From positions 1-64,000 of the forward strand of contig NZ_NPFW01000014.1 in assembly GCF_002259405.1 (NCBI RefSeq): DNA of 64,000 bases, in the 5' to 3' direction. Position numbers and translations under genes: made by a program. Shown one piece after another: positions 17,543 through 25,598 of this stretch. Position 1 is the stretch's first letter. Each line of letters begins with the position of its first letter. The DNA comes from Rhodococcus sp. 14-2483-1-2 (lineage in GTDB: Bacteria > Actinomycetota > Actinomycetes > Mycobacteriales > Mycobacteriaceae). The notes beneath the pieces are model-generated. The model was not told where the DNA came from. It did no database searches and saw only the letters and a list, made by a program, of their open reading frames with translations.

Positions 17543-17589
17543 ACGCGGCGTCGCCCGACCATCACACCCACCGAAGGAAGGATCGCTCC

Positions 17590-18507
17590 ATGAGTCTGTT
17601 CGACAAATTTCGGCCCAAGGCCGCACTGGAGAAACAGGGTGCTTCGCCGGAAGACCTCAATACCGAGCCCACCGGTTATCAGCAGACTGCCAGCAAGCTG
17701 CACTCGTTCAACAGGTACGAGATCAAGTACTTCGTCGCCGAAGCCGACGTCGAACAGGTTCGTGAAGAGTTGACGGCGCGGATGGACACCGATCCGTTCT
17801 CGCCCAAGGGTGGCTACCCGGTCACCTCCCTGTACTACGACACCACCGACCTGCGGTTCTACTGGGAGAAGATCGAGGGCCTGAAGTTCCGACGCAAGGT
17901 GCGGGTGCGGCTGTACGGGGCACCGTCGGAATGCACGGACGACACACCGGTGCAGATCGAGATCAAGCAGCGCGTCAACAGGGTCACGCAAAAGCGTCGA
18001 ATCTCGTTGCCCTACGACGTCTCTCAGCGTTGGCTCAATGCCCGTCAGGAGATCGAGTGCGATCCGAGTCAACGTCCGTTCGTCAACGAGGTCAGCACGT
18101 TGATCGCCAACCTCGACCTGCGTCCGATGGTCACCACCGGCTATCTACGCGAGGCCTACGTCGGCCGCGAGGCCGATCTCGGTCTGCGGGTGACGATCGA
18201 CCACAAGGTGCACGGTCGGGATCGCGATTTCCGTTTCGATTCCGGTGCCCAGAACCGTTTCATCATTCCGCCCAAGCTCGCGATCCTGGAGATCAAGGCC
18301 AACGAGCGAGTGCCGTACTGGGTGACCGACATGACGGCCCGGATGAACATGTCCGTCATCCGAGTCTCGAAGTACTGCCAGTCCATCGAGGCGTTCGAGA
18401 TGGCACCGCGATCACGCGCCGGTGCGCCCGAACTCGTCCTTCCCGCCGATGCCGACCATCGCGTGCCGTCGGATCTGCTCGAGCCCTACGCCGGCGCTCG
18501 CCGGTAG
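17590..18507 (+). CDS. VTC-domain protein (polyphosphate polymerase-type)
   Basis: 305 residues. The tunnel-shaped TTM fold signature is visible: FNRYEIKYFV near residue 40, SLYYDTTDLRFYWEKIEG, the basic strand FRRKVRVRLYG, VQIEIKQRVN, then LRVTIDH, LAILEIKANERVPYW and a final VSKYCQSIE. In yeast Vtc4 this domain makes polyphosphate from ATP using such Arg/Lys and Glu residues. Bacterial stand-alone VTC proteins are less well studied. The ribosome site GAAGGAAGG precedes the ATG. Followed after 25 bp by DUF47 and then PiT. Confidence 0.9.
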   Translation: MSLFDKFRPKAALEKQGASPEDLNTEPTGYQQTASKLHSFNRYEIKYFVAEADVEQVREELTARMDTDPFSPKGGYPVTSLYYDTTDLRFYWEKIEGLKFRRKVRVRLYGAPSECTDDTPVQIEIKQRVNRVTQKRRISLPYDVSQRWLNARQEIECDPSQRPFVNEVSTLIANLDLRPMVTTGYLREAYVGREADLGLRVTIDHKVHGRDRDFRFDSGAQNRFIIPPKLAILEIKANERVPYWVTDMTARMNMSVIRVSKYCQSIEAFEMAPRSRAGAPELVLPADADHRVPSDLLEPYAGARR

Positions 18508-18532
18508 CCGCCGTACCCCTAGGAGACGGAAG

Positions 18533-19150
18533 ATGTTCGAACGCTTCAAACCCAAGTCCGTTCTGTTCTACGACCTGTTCAACTCCTCTGCTCAGCTGCT
18601 GGCCACCGGAGCCAAGACGTTGACCGAACTGCTCGAATCCGCACCGGAGATCGATGCTGTGGCGCGTCGCATGGTCGATCTAGAGCACGAAGCCGACAGC
18701 GTCACCCACGACCTGTTCCGCACCTTGAACTCGAGCTTCATCACCCCGTTCGATCGCACCGACATCTACGTCCTCGGTTCGAGCCTCGACGACGTCATGG
18801 ACCACATGGAAGCGGCGACACATCTGCTCTCGCTCTACCGAATCGGCGAACTCACCCCACACATGCACGACATGATCGACATCCTCGACCGGTCGGCGAA
18901 GGTCACGGCGGAAGCCATGCCGAGGTTGGCGTCGATGAAGGATCTCGAGCGCTACTGGATCGAGATCAACGAGCTCGAGAACCGGGCCGATCATGCCTAT
19001 CGGACATTTCTGGCGGATCTGTTCGACGGCCGTTTCGACGCATTGACAGTGATGAAACTCAAGGGAGTGGGCGACGAACTCGAAGACGCCGCAGACGCTT
19101 TCGAGAAGGTAGCGCACGTCATCGAATCCATCGTGCTGAAAGAGACGTGA
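18533..19150 (+). CDS. DUF47 / PhoU-like Pit accessory protein
   Basis: 205 residues, all helical. The N-terminus FERFKPKSVLFYDLFNSSAQLLATGA, VDLEHEADSVTHDLFRTLNSSFITPFDR and IYVLGSSLDDVMDHME are classic for the DUF47 family, the regulator encoded with low-affinity PiT phosphate transporters. E-x-x-x-D pairs likely bind metal. AGGAGACGGAAG precedes the ATG. The next gene is the transporter, 7 bp away. Confidence 0.95.
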   Translation: MFERFKPKSVLFYDLFNSSAQLLATGAKTLTELLESAPEIDAVARRMVDLEHEADSVTHDLFRTLNSSFITPFDRTDIYVLGSSLDDVMDHMEAATHLLSLYRIGELTPHMHDMIDILDRSAKVTAEAMPRLASMKDLERYWIEINELENRADHAYRTFLADLFDGRFDALTVMKLKGVGDELEDAADAFEKVAHVIESIVLKET

Positions 19151-19157
19151 GTGCGCG

Positions 19158-20144
19158 GTGGTAGCACTCGTTCTGGTCATCACCCTGGCGATGGCGTTCA
19201 CCTTCACCAACGGCTTTCACGATTCGGCCAATGCCATCGCGACATCGGTGTCCACGCGCGCACTCACACTGCGGACGGCACTGGTCATGGCCGCGGTGGG
19301 AAACTTGCTCGGTTCCTTCTTCGGCGCGAAGGTCGCCTCGACTGTGGGGGAGGGAATCATCGCCCTCGACGTCGGATCCGACGCGTTGCTCGTGGTCGGG
19401 TGCGCCCTGGTCGGTGCCATCGCCTGGAATCTGATCACGTGGTGGTTCGGGTTGCCGTCCTCGTCCTCGCACGCATTGGTCGGCGGCATGGTGGGAGCTG
19501 CACTGGCCGGCGGCATGACCGTGCTGTGGGGAGGCGTCGCGACCAAGGTGATCCTCCCGATGATCGTTTCTCCTGCAGTCGGTTTCGTGCTCGGAAGCGC
19601 CGTGATGGTGGCCATTCTGTGGATGTTCCGGCGGTCGTCTCCCAGTGCCACCAGCCGGGGGTTCCGGCGCGCTCAGACCTGCTCGGCCGCGGCCATGGCC
19701 TTCGGGCACGGTATGCAGGATGCAGCCAAGACGATGGGCATCGTGGTTCTGGCTCTGGTCGTGTCCGGCAATCAGGTCGACTACACGATTCCCCTGTGGT
19801 GCTACTTCCTCACCGCGACGGTGCTGGCGCTCGGAACAGCGACCGGTGGGATGCGGATCATGCGCACCCTCGGCCGCAAGATCATCGAACTCGACCCACC
19901 CCAGGGCTTCGCGGCCGAGGCGACCGCGTCCGCGGTTCTGTACGTGGCCTCGATCGGACTGGGAGCGCCGGTATCGACGACGCATGTCATCTCGTCGGCG
20001 ATCATGGGCGTCGGGGCGACCAAACGCACGACGGCCGTGCGCTGGGGAACGGCGGGAAACATGCTCGCGGCGTGGGTCACCACGCTGCCCGCGGCGGCTG
20101 CCGTCGCCGCGCTGACCTACGTGATTGCAGGGGTGTTCTCGTGA
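19158..20144 (+). CDS. pit: Low-affinity inorganic phosphate transporter, PiT family
   Basis: 328 residues from GTG, about ten membrane helices. The two PiT signatures are present: FTNGFHDSANAIATSVSTRAL near the N-terminus and FGHGMQDAAKTMGIVVLAL in the second half, plus GLPSSSSHALVGG and GAPVSTTHVISSAIMG. It imports metal-phosphate with protons. Coupled to DUF47 upstream; the stop overlaps the next gene by 4 bp. Confidence 0.97.
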   Translation: MVALVLVITLAMAFTFTNGFHDSANAIATSVSTRALTLRTALVMAAVGNLLGSFFGAKVASTVGEGIIALDVGSDALLVVGCALVGAIAWNLITWWFGLPSSSSHALVGGMVGAALAGGMTVLWGGVATKVILPMIVSPAVGFVLGSAVMVAILWMFRRSSPSATSRGFRRAQTCSAAAMAFGHGMQDAAKTMGIVVLALVVSGNQVDYTIPLWCYFLTATVLALGTATGGMRIMRTLGRKIIELDPPQGFAAEATASAVLYVASIGLGAPVSTTHVISSAIMGVGATKRTTAVRWGTAGNMLAAWVTTLPAAAAVAALTYVIAGVFS

Positions 20145-20539
20145 AGCGGCGTGCGGGTTGGACATCGGTGAGTGCTGCACTGTGCATGGTGGCACTGAGC
20201 TCGGTGACCGGCTGTGGTTACGAGATGACGTCGACGGACACCGGCAGCGGCATCTCTCGTGACGTGCAGGAGGCCAGGGACGGATTTCTCGAGACCCCGG
20301 GAATGGCCGAACTGTTCGACGACCTCTACGGGCAGGGCATCGGCACGACCGTCAACGAGGTGTTCGCACTGGGCATCTACATTCCGGGCTTTTGCGAGAC
20401 CCGCGCTCAGCAGGGATTGTCCGAGGAGGAGGCCGTCGCGGAAGTGACCGATTCTCTCGGTGCGACCTACGAGAAAGGGACCGGCGAGCCCTGGGCCGAG
20501 CCGATAGTCCAGGCCGCGGAGCAGCACGTCTGTCAGTGA
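20141..20539 (+). CDS. Small secreted lipoprotein, DUF732-like
   Basis: 132 residues from a GTG that overlaps the PiT stop (GTGA). Lipobox SSVTGC, then a small helical domain with two Cys (FCETRAQQGL and the C-terminal HVCQ) that probably form a disulfide, as in DUF732 proteins of mycobacteria. Translational coupling suggests it works with the phosphate transporter, but no function is known. Confidence 0.65.
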   Translation: MKRRAGWTSVSAALCMVALSSVTGCGYEMTSTDTGSGISRDVQEARDGFLETPGMAELFDDLYGQGIGTTVNEVFALGIYIPGFCETRAQQGLSEEEAVAEVTDSLGATYEKGTGEPWAEPIVQAAEQHVCQ

Positions 20540-20579
20540 CCCGGGCATCGGTGTCGGTGGCCTGTGCAAGCATGGAACG

Positions 20580-21800
20580 GTGGAGTCCACCGGCAGGCCC
20601 GTGGCGAGCATCATGCACGCCGACCTGGACTCCTTCTATGCCTCGGTGGAGCAGCGTGACGATCCGCGGCTGCGCGGTAAGCCGGTGATCGTCGGCGGGG
20701 GAGTGGTGCTCGCCGCCAGCTACGAGGCCAAGGCCTTCGGGGTGCGTACGGCGATGAGCGGCGGGCAGGCACGCGCGGTGTGTCCGCAGGCCATCGTGGT
20801 CCCGCCGCGCATGGAGGCGTACTCGCAGGCGAGCAAGGACGTGTTCGACGTCTTCCACGACACCACCCCGCTGGTGGAGGGCATCTCCATCGACGAGGCG
20901 TTTCTCGACGTCGGCGGGTTGCAGAAGATTGCGGGCAGTGCCACGGAGATCGGACAACGTCTGCGGCAGGAGGTCGCCGAACAGGTAGGGCTGCCCATCA
21001 CCGTCGGGATCGCCACCACCAAGTTTCTGGCGAAGGTGGCCAGTGCTTTCGCCAAACCCGACGGCCTACTGCTCGTGCCGCCCGGCGGCGAACTCGAGTT
21101 CCTGCATCCGCTGAACATCGAAAGGCTCTGGGGTGTCGGCAAAGTGACCGCCGAGAAACTGCACGTCCTCGACATCCGGACCGTCGGCGACATCGCGGCC
21201 TACGGCGAGCGTTCGTTGGCTTCGGTGCTGGGCAAGGGTGCGGGTGCTCATCTGTACGCGCTGGCCATGGGCCGAGATCCGCGACGCGTCCAGCCCGGGA
21301 AGTCCCGCAGTTCCATCGGCGCACAGCGGGCACTCGGCCGCGGCAGGCACGACGCAGCCGAGGTGGAGGCCTCGTTGATCGGGCTCGTCGATCGCGTCAC
21401 GCACCGTATGCGCGCAGCGGAGCGAACCGGTCGAACCGTGATGTTGCGCTTACGTTTTGCCGATTTCACTCGCGCCACCAGATCGCACACGCTCGATCGC
21501 GCCACCGCCGATACCAGGGATATTCTCGACGCCGCACTCGAATTGCTGCGCGACGCGGCACCGTTGATCTCGGAGAAGGGCATCACCCTCGTCGGTGTCA
21601 CCGTTTCGAGTATCGACAAGGGCGGCGCGGAACAACTCGAATTGCAGTTCGACGCACCGTCGGTACGGACGCCGCCGGAGGCATCGGCTCTCGACCGCGC
21701 GCTCGACGGGGTGCACAAGAAATTCGGATCTACCTCGCTCACTCGCGGGGTGCTGCTCGGTCGCGATCCGGGAATCTCGGTTCCGCTGTTGCCGGACTGA
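20580..21800 (+). CDS. dinB: DNA polymerase IV (Y family)
   Basis: 406 residues from GTG; ATG at 20613 (MHADLDSFYASVE) is an alternative. Metal-binding motifs DLDSFYASVE and SIDEAFLDV are intact, followed by the thumb KFLAKVASAFAKPDG, the HhH region ERLWGVGKVTAEKL and the little finger. At the C-terminus LELQFDAP resembles a beta-clamp binding peptide. No LexA box was spotted upstream. Error-prone lesion bypass. Confidence 0.95.
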   Translation: MESTGRPVASIMHADLDSFYASVEQRDDPRLRGKPVIVGGGVVLAASYEAKAFGVRTAMSGGQARAVCPQAIVVPPRMEAYSQASKDVFDVFHDTTPLVEGISIDEAFLDVGGLQKIAGSATEIGQRLRQEVAEQVGLPITVGIATTKFLAKVASAFAKPDGLLLVPPGGELEFLHPLNIERLWGVGKVTAEKLHVLDIRTVGDIAAYGERSLASVLGKGAGAHLYALAMGRDPRRVQPGKSRSSIGAQRALGRGRHDAAEVEASLIGLVDRVTHRMRAAERTGRTVMLRLRFADFTRATRSHTLDRATADTRDILDAALELLRDAAPLISEKGITLVGVTVSSIDKGGAEQLELQFDAPSVRTPPEASALDRALDGVHKKFGSTSLTRGVLLGRDPGISVPLLPD

Positions 21801-23198
21801 CTACTGTCGGGTCGTCGGTTGTACCCGAAAGCCGGTGGGCATCATGGTCAGTCGCTCCTCGACCCGCAGGCGGTACGACGGGTCGGCTCGCAGATCGAAA
21901 CGCTGGAGAATCGTTCCGAGGACCAGGACCGCCTCGTGAATGGCGAATTGCCTTCCGATGCAGGCGCGTTCGCCGGTGCCGAATGGCTTGTAGGCATGGG
22001 CCGGTCTGGCTTTGATGCGGTCGGGTAGAAAGTTGTCCGGGTCGAACTCGTCGGGGCGATCGCCCCACACCGGATCGCGATGCAGGGCCGTCACCAGCAC
22101 GATCGCCCAGTCCCCGGCCGCCATTCGGTAGCCGTCGCCGACGATGGTCTCCGTCCGTGCTCCCCGGCCGAACGCGGGAACCGTCGGCCACAGGCGCAGC
22201 GATTCGTCGAGGACTCGGCGGACGTACCGCAGCTTGGGGACCTGCCCGAACTCGGGCTCACCCGCACCCCAGACCTCGTCGACCTCGGCGCGGGCCCGCT
22301 CGAAGACCTCCGGATGTGTCGCCAGGTAGTACAGCGCGAACGACAGTGCACCGGAGGTGGTCTCGTGTCCGGCGATCAGGAACGTCAGGATCTGGTAGCC
22401 GATGTTGGCTTCGCTCAATGCATTCGGATTGTCCACCTCACGTGCCGCGTCCATCATGATCTGCAGCAGGTCGGCGAAGTCTTCGGTGGACCGGCGCCTG
22501 GTCCGGACGACATCTGCGAGGACGTCGGCCAGGTACTGCTTGTTGTGTGCGTATTCGCGGTCGGATCGGGCGAACAGGGGCTTGGCGAACGCGGGGATCT
22601 TCAGCAGTGCCCGCCTCTGGTTGTAGGTCAGGGCACCGACCATGGCGGAGACGAACGGATGCGGCTCGGTTCGCTCGAACGAGCCGAAGCTGTAACTGAA
22701 TCCGGTGCGACCGATGGTCTCGAGCGTCAGCTTCGTCATGTCCGAGGACACGTCGGTGGTTGCGCCGGCGCGTGCGCGGTCTTCCCAGTGCCGAACCAGA
22801 TCGTCGGCGACGTCGACCATGATCTCGTGATAGCCGCGCATGGCACCGGCGGTGAAGGCCGGACGCAACAGATCGTGGGCCCGTTGCCAGTTCGGTTCGT
22901 GGTTGTAGGCGGTGAACAGCCCGTCGGCCCCGATGTCGCGCAGATTCTCGACGCCGGGAGGCAGAAACTTCTCGAACCGTTTCTCATCGCACAGTTCGCC
23001 CACCACGTCGGCACCGGAGGCGAAGACGAAGCGTCGACCGAGGATGTTCCGCTCGAACATCGGGCCGAGGCGGCCGGCCATGGCGGTCGAATCCTGAACC
23101 GGGGTGCGCGGGTCGACGCCGACGATGTCGCCGAGCACGGGAACTCGGTACGGGGGATGCGGTAGAGCGCCGTTTCGTACCGCGAACTCTGTCGACAT
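21801..23198 (-). CDS. Cytochrome P450 (CYP102-type haem domain)
   Basis: 465 residues. I-helix AGHETTSG, K-helix ESLRLWP and haem loop FGTGERACIG with the axial Cys near residue 413 are all present. The sequence resembles the P450 half of fatty-acid hydroxylase P450-BM3, but no reductase domain follows, so it needs separate electron partners, none of which is adjacent. The ATG has GGAG before it. Divergent from a TetR gene with an operator between them; expression is probably repressed until a ligand appears. Confidence 0.94.
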   Translation of the reverse strand: MSTEFAVRNGALPHPPYRVPVLGDIVGVDPRTPVQDSTAMAGRLGPMFERNILGRRFVFASGADVVGELCDEKRFEKFLPPGVENLRDIGADGLFTAYNHEPNWQRAHDLLRPAFTAGAMRGYHEIMVDVADDLVRHWEDRARAGATTDVSSDMTKLTLETIGRTGFSYSFGSFERTEPHPFVSAMVGALTYNQRRALLKIPAFAKPLFARSDREYAHNKQYLADVLADVVRTRRRSTEDFADLLQIMMDAAREVDNPNALSEANIGYQILTFLIAGHETTSGALSFALYYLATHPEVFERARAEVDEVWGAGEPEFGQVPKLRYVRRVLDESLRLWPTVPAFGRGARTETIVGDGYRMAAGDWAIVLVTALHRDPVWGDRPDEFDPDNFLPDRIKARPAHAYKPFGTGERACIGRQFAIHEAVLVLGTILQRFDLRADPSYRLRVEERLTMMPTGFRVQPTTRQ

Positions 23199-23230
23199 CG
23201 CCACTCCATCGTTCGGCTTGTTGAATCGGT

Positions 23231-23260
23231 GTTCAATAGTGACCGTACTCACTGTTGAAC
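23231..23260. promoter_or_regulatory. TetR-type operator in the P450/tetR divergent promoter
   Basis: GTTCAATAGTGA-N6-TCACTGTTGAAC: 12-bp arms with a single mismatch around CCGTAC. It lies 33 bp before the P450 start and 26 bp before the TetR start, so binding would block both. A further partial copy, TTGAATCGGTGTTCAA, overlaps its left side at 23221-23236. Confidence 0.75.
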
Positions 23261-23285
23261 TCGTGTCAAGTAAAGTTCGAGGCCC

Positions 23286-23861
23286 ATGACCACACCTCGC
23301 AAGCGGATGACGCCGGCGCAGCGGCGTGCGCAACTCCTCGAGATCGGCTCGGCACTGTTCGCCGAGCGGCCCTACGAGGACGTGTGGATCGAAGAGGTCG
23401 CCGATCTGGCGGGCGTCTCACGCGGGCTGATGTACCACTACTTCCCGTCCAAGCGGGAGTTCTTCGTCGAGATCGTGCGCACCGAGTCCGAGCGGAACCT
23501 CGACCTCACCGCACCGGACACCTCGCTTCCGGTCCTCGAGCAGATCGCCGCCGGGCTCGAGGCCTACATCTCCTACGCCGACGAGCACGCGCACGGCATT
23601 CGAGCCGTCAACCGCGGGTCCCTGCTGGGAGACCGACGGATCGACGACATCCTCACGCGCGAGTTCGAGATTCAGCAGGAGCGGATCCTGGCTGCTCTGC
23701 CCGAAAGATTTCGCGACGACGACATGGTCCGCACCGCGTTGCGCGGGTGGGTGGCCTTCGTGCGAGCGGTGTGCCTGGACTGGGTCGAGCGCAGAACTCT
23801 CGACCGGGAACAGGTCCGTGCGCTGTGTCTTCGTGCCGTTGCAGGCCTTCTCGAGGTGTGA
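23286..23861 (+). CDS. TetR-family regulator of the divergent P450
   Basis: 191 residues. HTH at about 30-55: VWIEEVADLAGVSRGLMYHYF, then PSKREFFVEIVR. The start MTTPRKRMTPAQRRAQLLEIG is basic as usual. Divergent from the P450 gene across an 87-bp gap holding a 12-6-12 dyad, so it is most likely an autorepressor and P450 repressor. It resembles mycobacterial fatty-acid/lipid TetRs, in keeping with a fatty-acid-type P450. Confidence 0.9.
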   Translation: MTTPRKRMTPAQRRAQLLEIGSALFAERPYEDVWIEEVADLAGVSRGLMYHYFPSKREFFVEIVRTESERNLDLTAPDTSLPVLEQIAAGLEAYISYADEHAHGIRAVNRGSLLGDRRIDDILTREFEIQQERILAALPERFRDDDMVRTALRGWVAFVRAVCLDWVERRTLDREQVRALCLRAVAGLLEV

Positions 23862-23883
23862 GCTGCGGGGTTATCGTCGACGC

Positions 23884-24198
23884 ATGTGCCGAAACATCAC
23901 CACCCTGCGAGGCTTGGAACCCCACGCCACCGACGAGGAGATCGAAGCGGCCGCGCGTCAGTACGTCCGCAAGATCAGCGGCGTGCAGAAGACGTCCGAC
24001 GCCACCCGTGACGCGTTCGAGCGTGCCGTCGCCGAGGTGACGGCAACGACGCACCGGCTCCTCGATGCGCTTCCGGAACGGCGTCAGCCACCGCCCACGG
24101 TGCCGCCACTGCGGCGTCCGGAGGTGCAGGCGAGGATCGCGGCGGCGGGAGTGGAGCCTGCGGAACGACCCAAATCAGCGGCGAAGGCCGGGTCCTAG
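23884..24198 (+). CDS. DUF2277 family protein
   Basis: 104 residues. MCRNITTLRGLEPHATDEEIEAAARQYVRKISG is the whole family signature; the known fold is a small helical bundle of unknown function. The C-terminal part (from RPEVQARIAA) carries a copy of the dispersed 24-bp repeat at 24147-24170 within the reading frame, coding GVEPAERPK. Its stop overlaps the stop of the convergent EspR-like gene by 3 bp. Confidence 0.88.
   Translation: MCRNITTLRGLEPHATDEEIEAAARQYVRKISGVQKTSDATRDAFERAVAEVTATTHRLLDALPERRQPPPTVPPLRRPEVQARIAAAGVEPAERPKSAAKAGS
24147..24170 (+). repeat. Dispersed short repeat, copy 1 (inside DUF2277 gene end)
   Basis: Core GTGGAGCCTGCGGAACGACC preceded by GGGA. The same core recurs at 30556-30581, 30590-30615, 45593-45616 and, shortened, at 44406-44427. 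This copy is translated. Confidence 0.75.
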
Positions 24199-24614
24199 TG
24201 GGTGCTGTCCGGCGGCACTGCGGGGAGTCCTTCGCTCACGCGGAGCTTCTCGGCCATCGAGCTGAGCAGATTCTGGGACTCCTCGGACAGGTCGAATGCC
24301 CGGGCGGACAGGCGGCGTAGGCCGTATCCCTGCAGCTGGGTGAGCAGTTCGAGGTCGTGATCGACCTTGGCCGCGTAGATGTCGTCGAAGAAGTAGTCGG
24401 GCTTGACCTTGAAGAACGTGGCCAGTGCCGCCACGGTGTCCGCGGACGGATTGTTGCGCTGCCCCGACCGCAATTGCGAGATGTACGGCTTGGAGATCTG
24501 GTGCCCGCGCAGGGCGAGAGCGTCGGCGACCTCGGCATTGGTGTGCGGCTTGCGTCCGGTCGGGTGGATCGTGGAGAACAGATGGTTCAGGCGTGCGGCG
24601 AAATCAGCGGACAT
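24195..24614 (-). CDS. espR: EspR-like nucleoid-associated regulator (XRE-type HTH)
   Basis: 139 residues. The opening FAARLNHLFSTIHPTGRKPHTNAEVADAL and PYISQLRSGQRNNPSADTVAALATFFKVKPDYFFDD match EspR of M. tuberculosis as I remember it, with an N-terminal HTH and a C-terminal dimerisation part. EspR binds many loci and regulates ESX-1 secretion and lipid genes. No clear ribosome site precedes the ATG, so it may be leaderless. No ESX gene is in this window. Confidence 0.85.
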   Translation of the reverse strand: MSADFAARLNHLFSTIHPTGRKPHTNAEVADALALRGHQISKPYISQLRSGQRNNPSADTVAALATFFKVKPDYFFDDIYAAKVDHDLELLTQLQGYGLRRLSARAFDLSEESQNLLSSMAEKLRVSEGLPAVPPDSTH

Positions 24615-24905
24615 CGGGGATGTGTGTGCCTTCCTGATACAGCCGCTGCCCACCCGGGCAGATCGGTCCGCCGCGGACCGAACCGGCTCATAGTAGCCGC
24701 TGCCGAGGATCCGGCTAACCATGGCTGACCTGCAGAAATTCGTCGAAAATCGTACTGATCGGTTTCATGCGTCGGGCGACGTGCCGGGGCGAGTCCGGGC
24801 AGCCCGGTGCCTCGGACACCGGATCGATCGGATGGTTTTCCGTAGAATCGGACACGTGATCAGAGCCTCGGTGGCAGACTGTCTTGCCAGGCGGAGGGGG
24901 TGGAG

Positions 24906-25577
24906 ATGACCGATCGTCGACGGCGAACGTTCGATTCACGAGACGGTGACGCGGAGGTGGTCGAGCCACTGCTTCGCGCAGTGCTGTCCTACGCGCCGCG
25001 GGACGAGTCGCCCACGCCGCACCCGTCCGAGGGAATCACGCTCCGGGCCGAGGACGGCTCCGGGTTCGTTCGACTCGGACTCGCCATCGCAGACCATCTC
25101 GGCGCAGGCATCCCGGGGCCGTTCGGGTCCAGGTTCTACGAATGTGGATCGTTCGAAGTCATTGTGCCGCAACGAGATCCTCGGGACGGCGCGCTGTTGA
25201 TGATCCACCTGCTCGACGCGCGAGCTCCGCACAGATTCGAGTTCTCGACGTCCATGCCGCCCCGGTGGAGCCTGCGGCTCGAGCGCGACGGCTCGGTGTC
25301 GGTACTCGACGATGTGGGCGATGCAGTGATATTCATCGGCCGCCCTTGGGCTTTCGACTCCGACCTGCAACCGGTTCGCGTGCACTACACCATCGAGAAC
25401 GGCCTCCTGGTGCAGAACGTCGAGGCCACCGCCGACACCGGATATCCGATCCTGATCGACCCCGACCCCGATGCGATCATCACCGGAGACGGTCGACTGG
25501 TGACCGAGACCTGGACGCCGCGACTGGTGGCCGGCGGAGTGGTCGAGGACATGCCGCCGAAGTCGCTGTCCAGCTGA
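24906..25577 (+). CDS. Conserved hypothetical protein
   Basis: 223 residues; ATG with GGAGGGGGTGGAG before it. No signal peptide or membrane segment. Middle part is beta-rich (GSRFYECGSFEVIVPQ, LLMIHLLDARAP, WSLRLERDGSVSVLDD), and it ends with GYPILIDPDPDAIITGDGRLV. I do not recognise a family. Preceded by a 291-bp region without an evident gene. Confidence 0.6.
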   Translation: MTDRRRRTFDSRDGDAEVVEPLLRAVLSYAPRDESPTPHPSEGITLRAEDGSGFVRLGLAIADHLGAGIPGPFGSRFYECGSFEVIVPQRDPRDGALLMIHLLDARAPHRFEFSTSMPPRWSLRLERDGSVSVLDDVGDAVIFIGRPWAFDSDLQPVRVHYTIENGLLVQNVEATADTGYPILIDPDPDAIITGDGRLVTETWTPRLVAGGVVEDMPPKSLSS

Positions 25578-25598
25578 GGGCTTGCGGCGCAGGGCTTT

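Noticed and set aside
20580..20612. SOS (LexA) box before dinB
   Set aside because: No CGAAC-N4-GTTCG-like sequence was found in the short gap after the lipoprotein gene.
25264..25277. GGTGGAGCCTGCGG inside the gene at 24906-25577, similar to the dispersed repeat
   Set aside because: It lacks the AAYGACC end, lies mid-gene in coding sequence and is explained by Leu/Arg codons.
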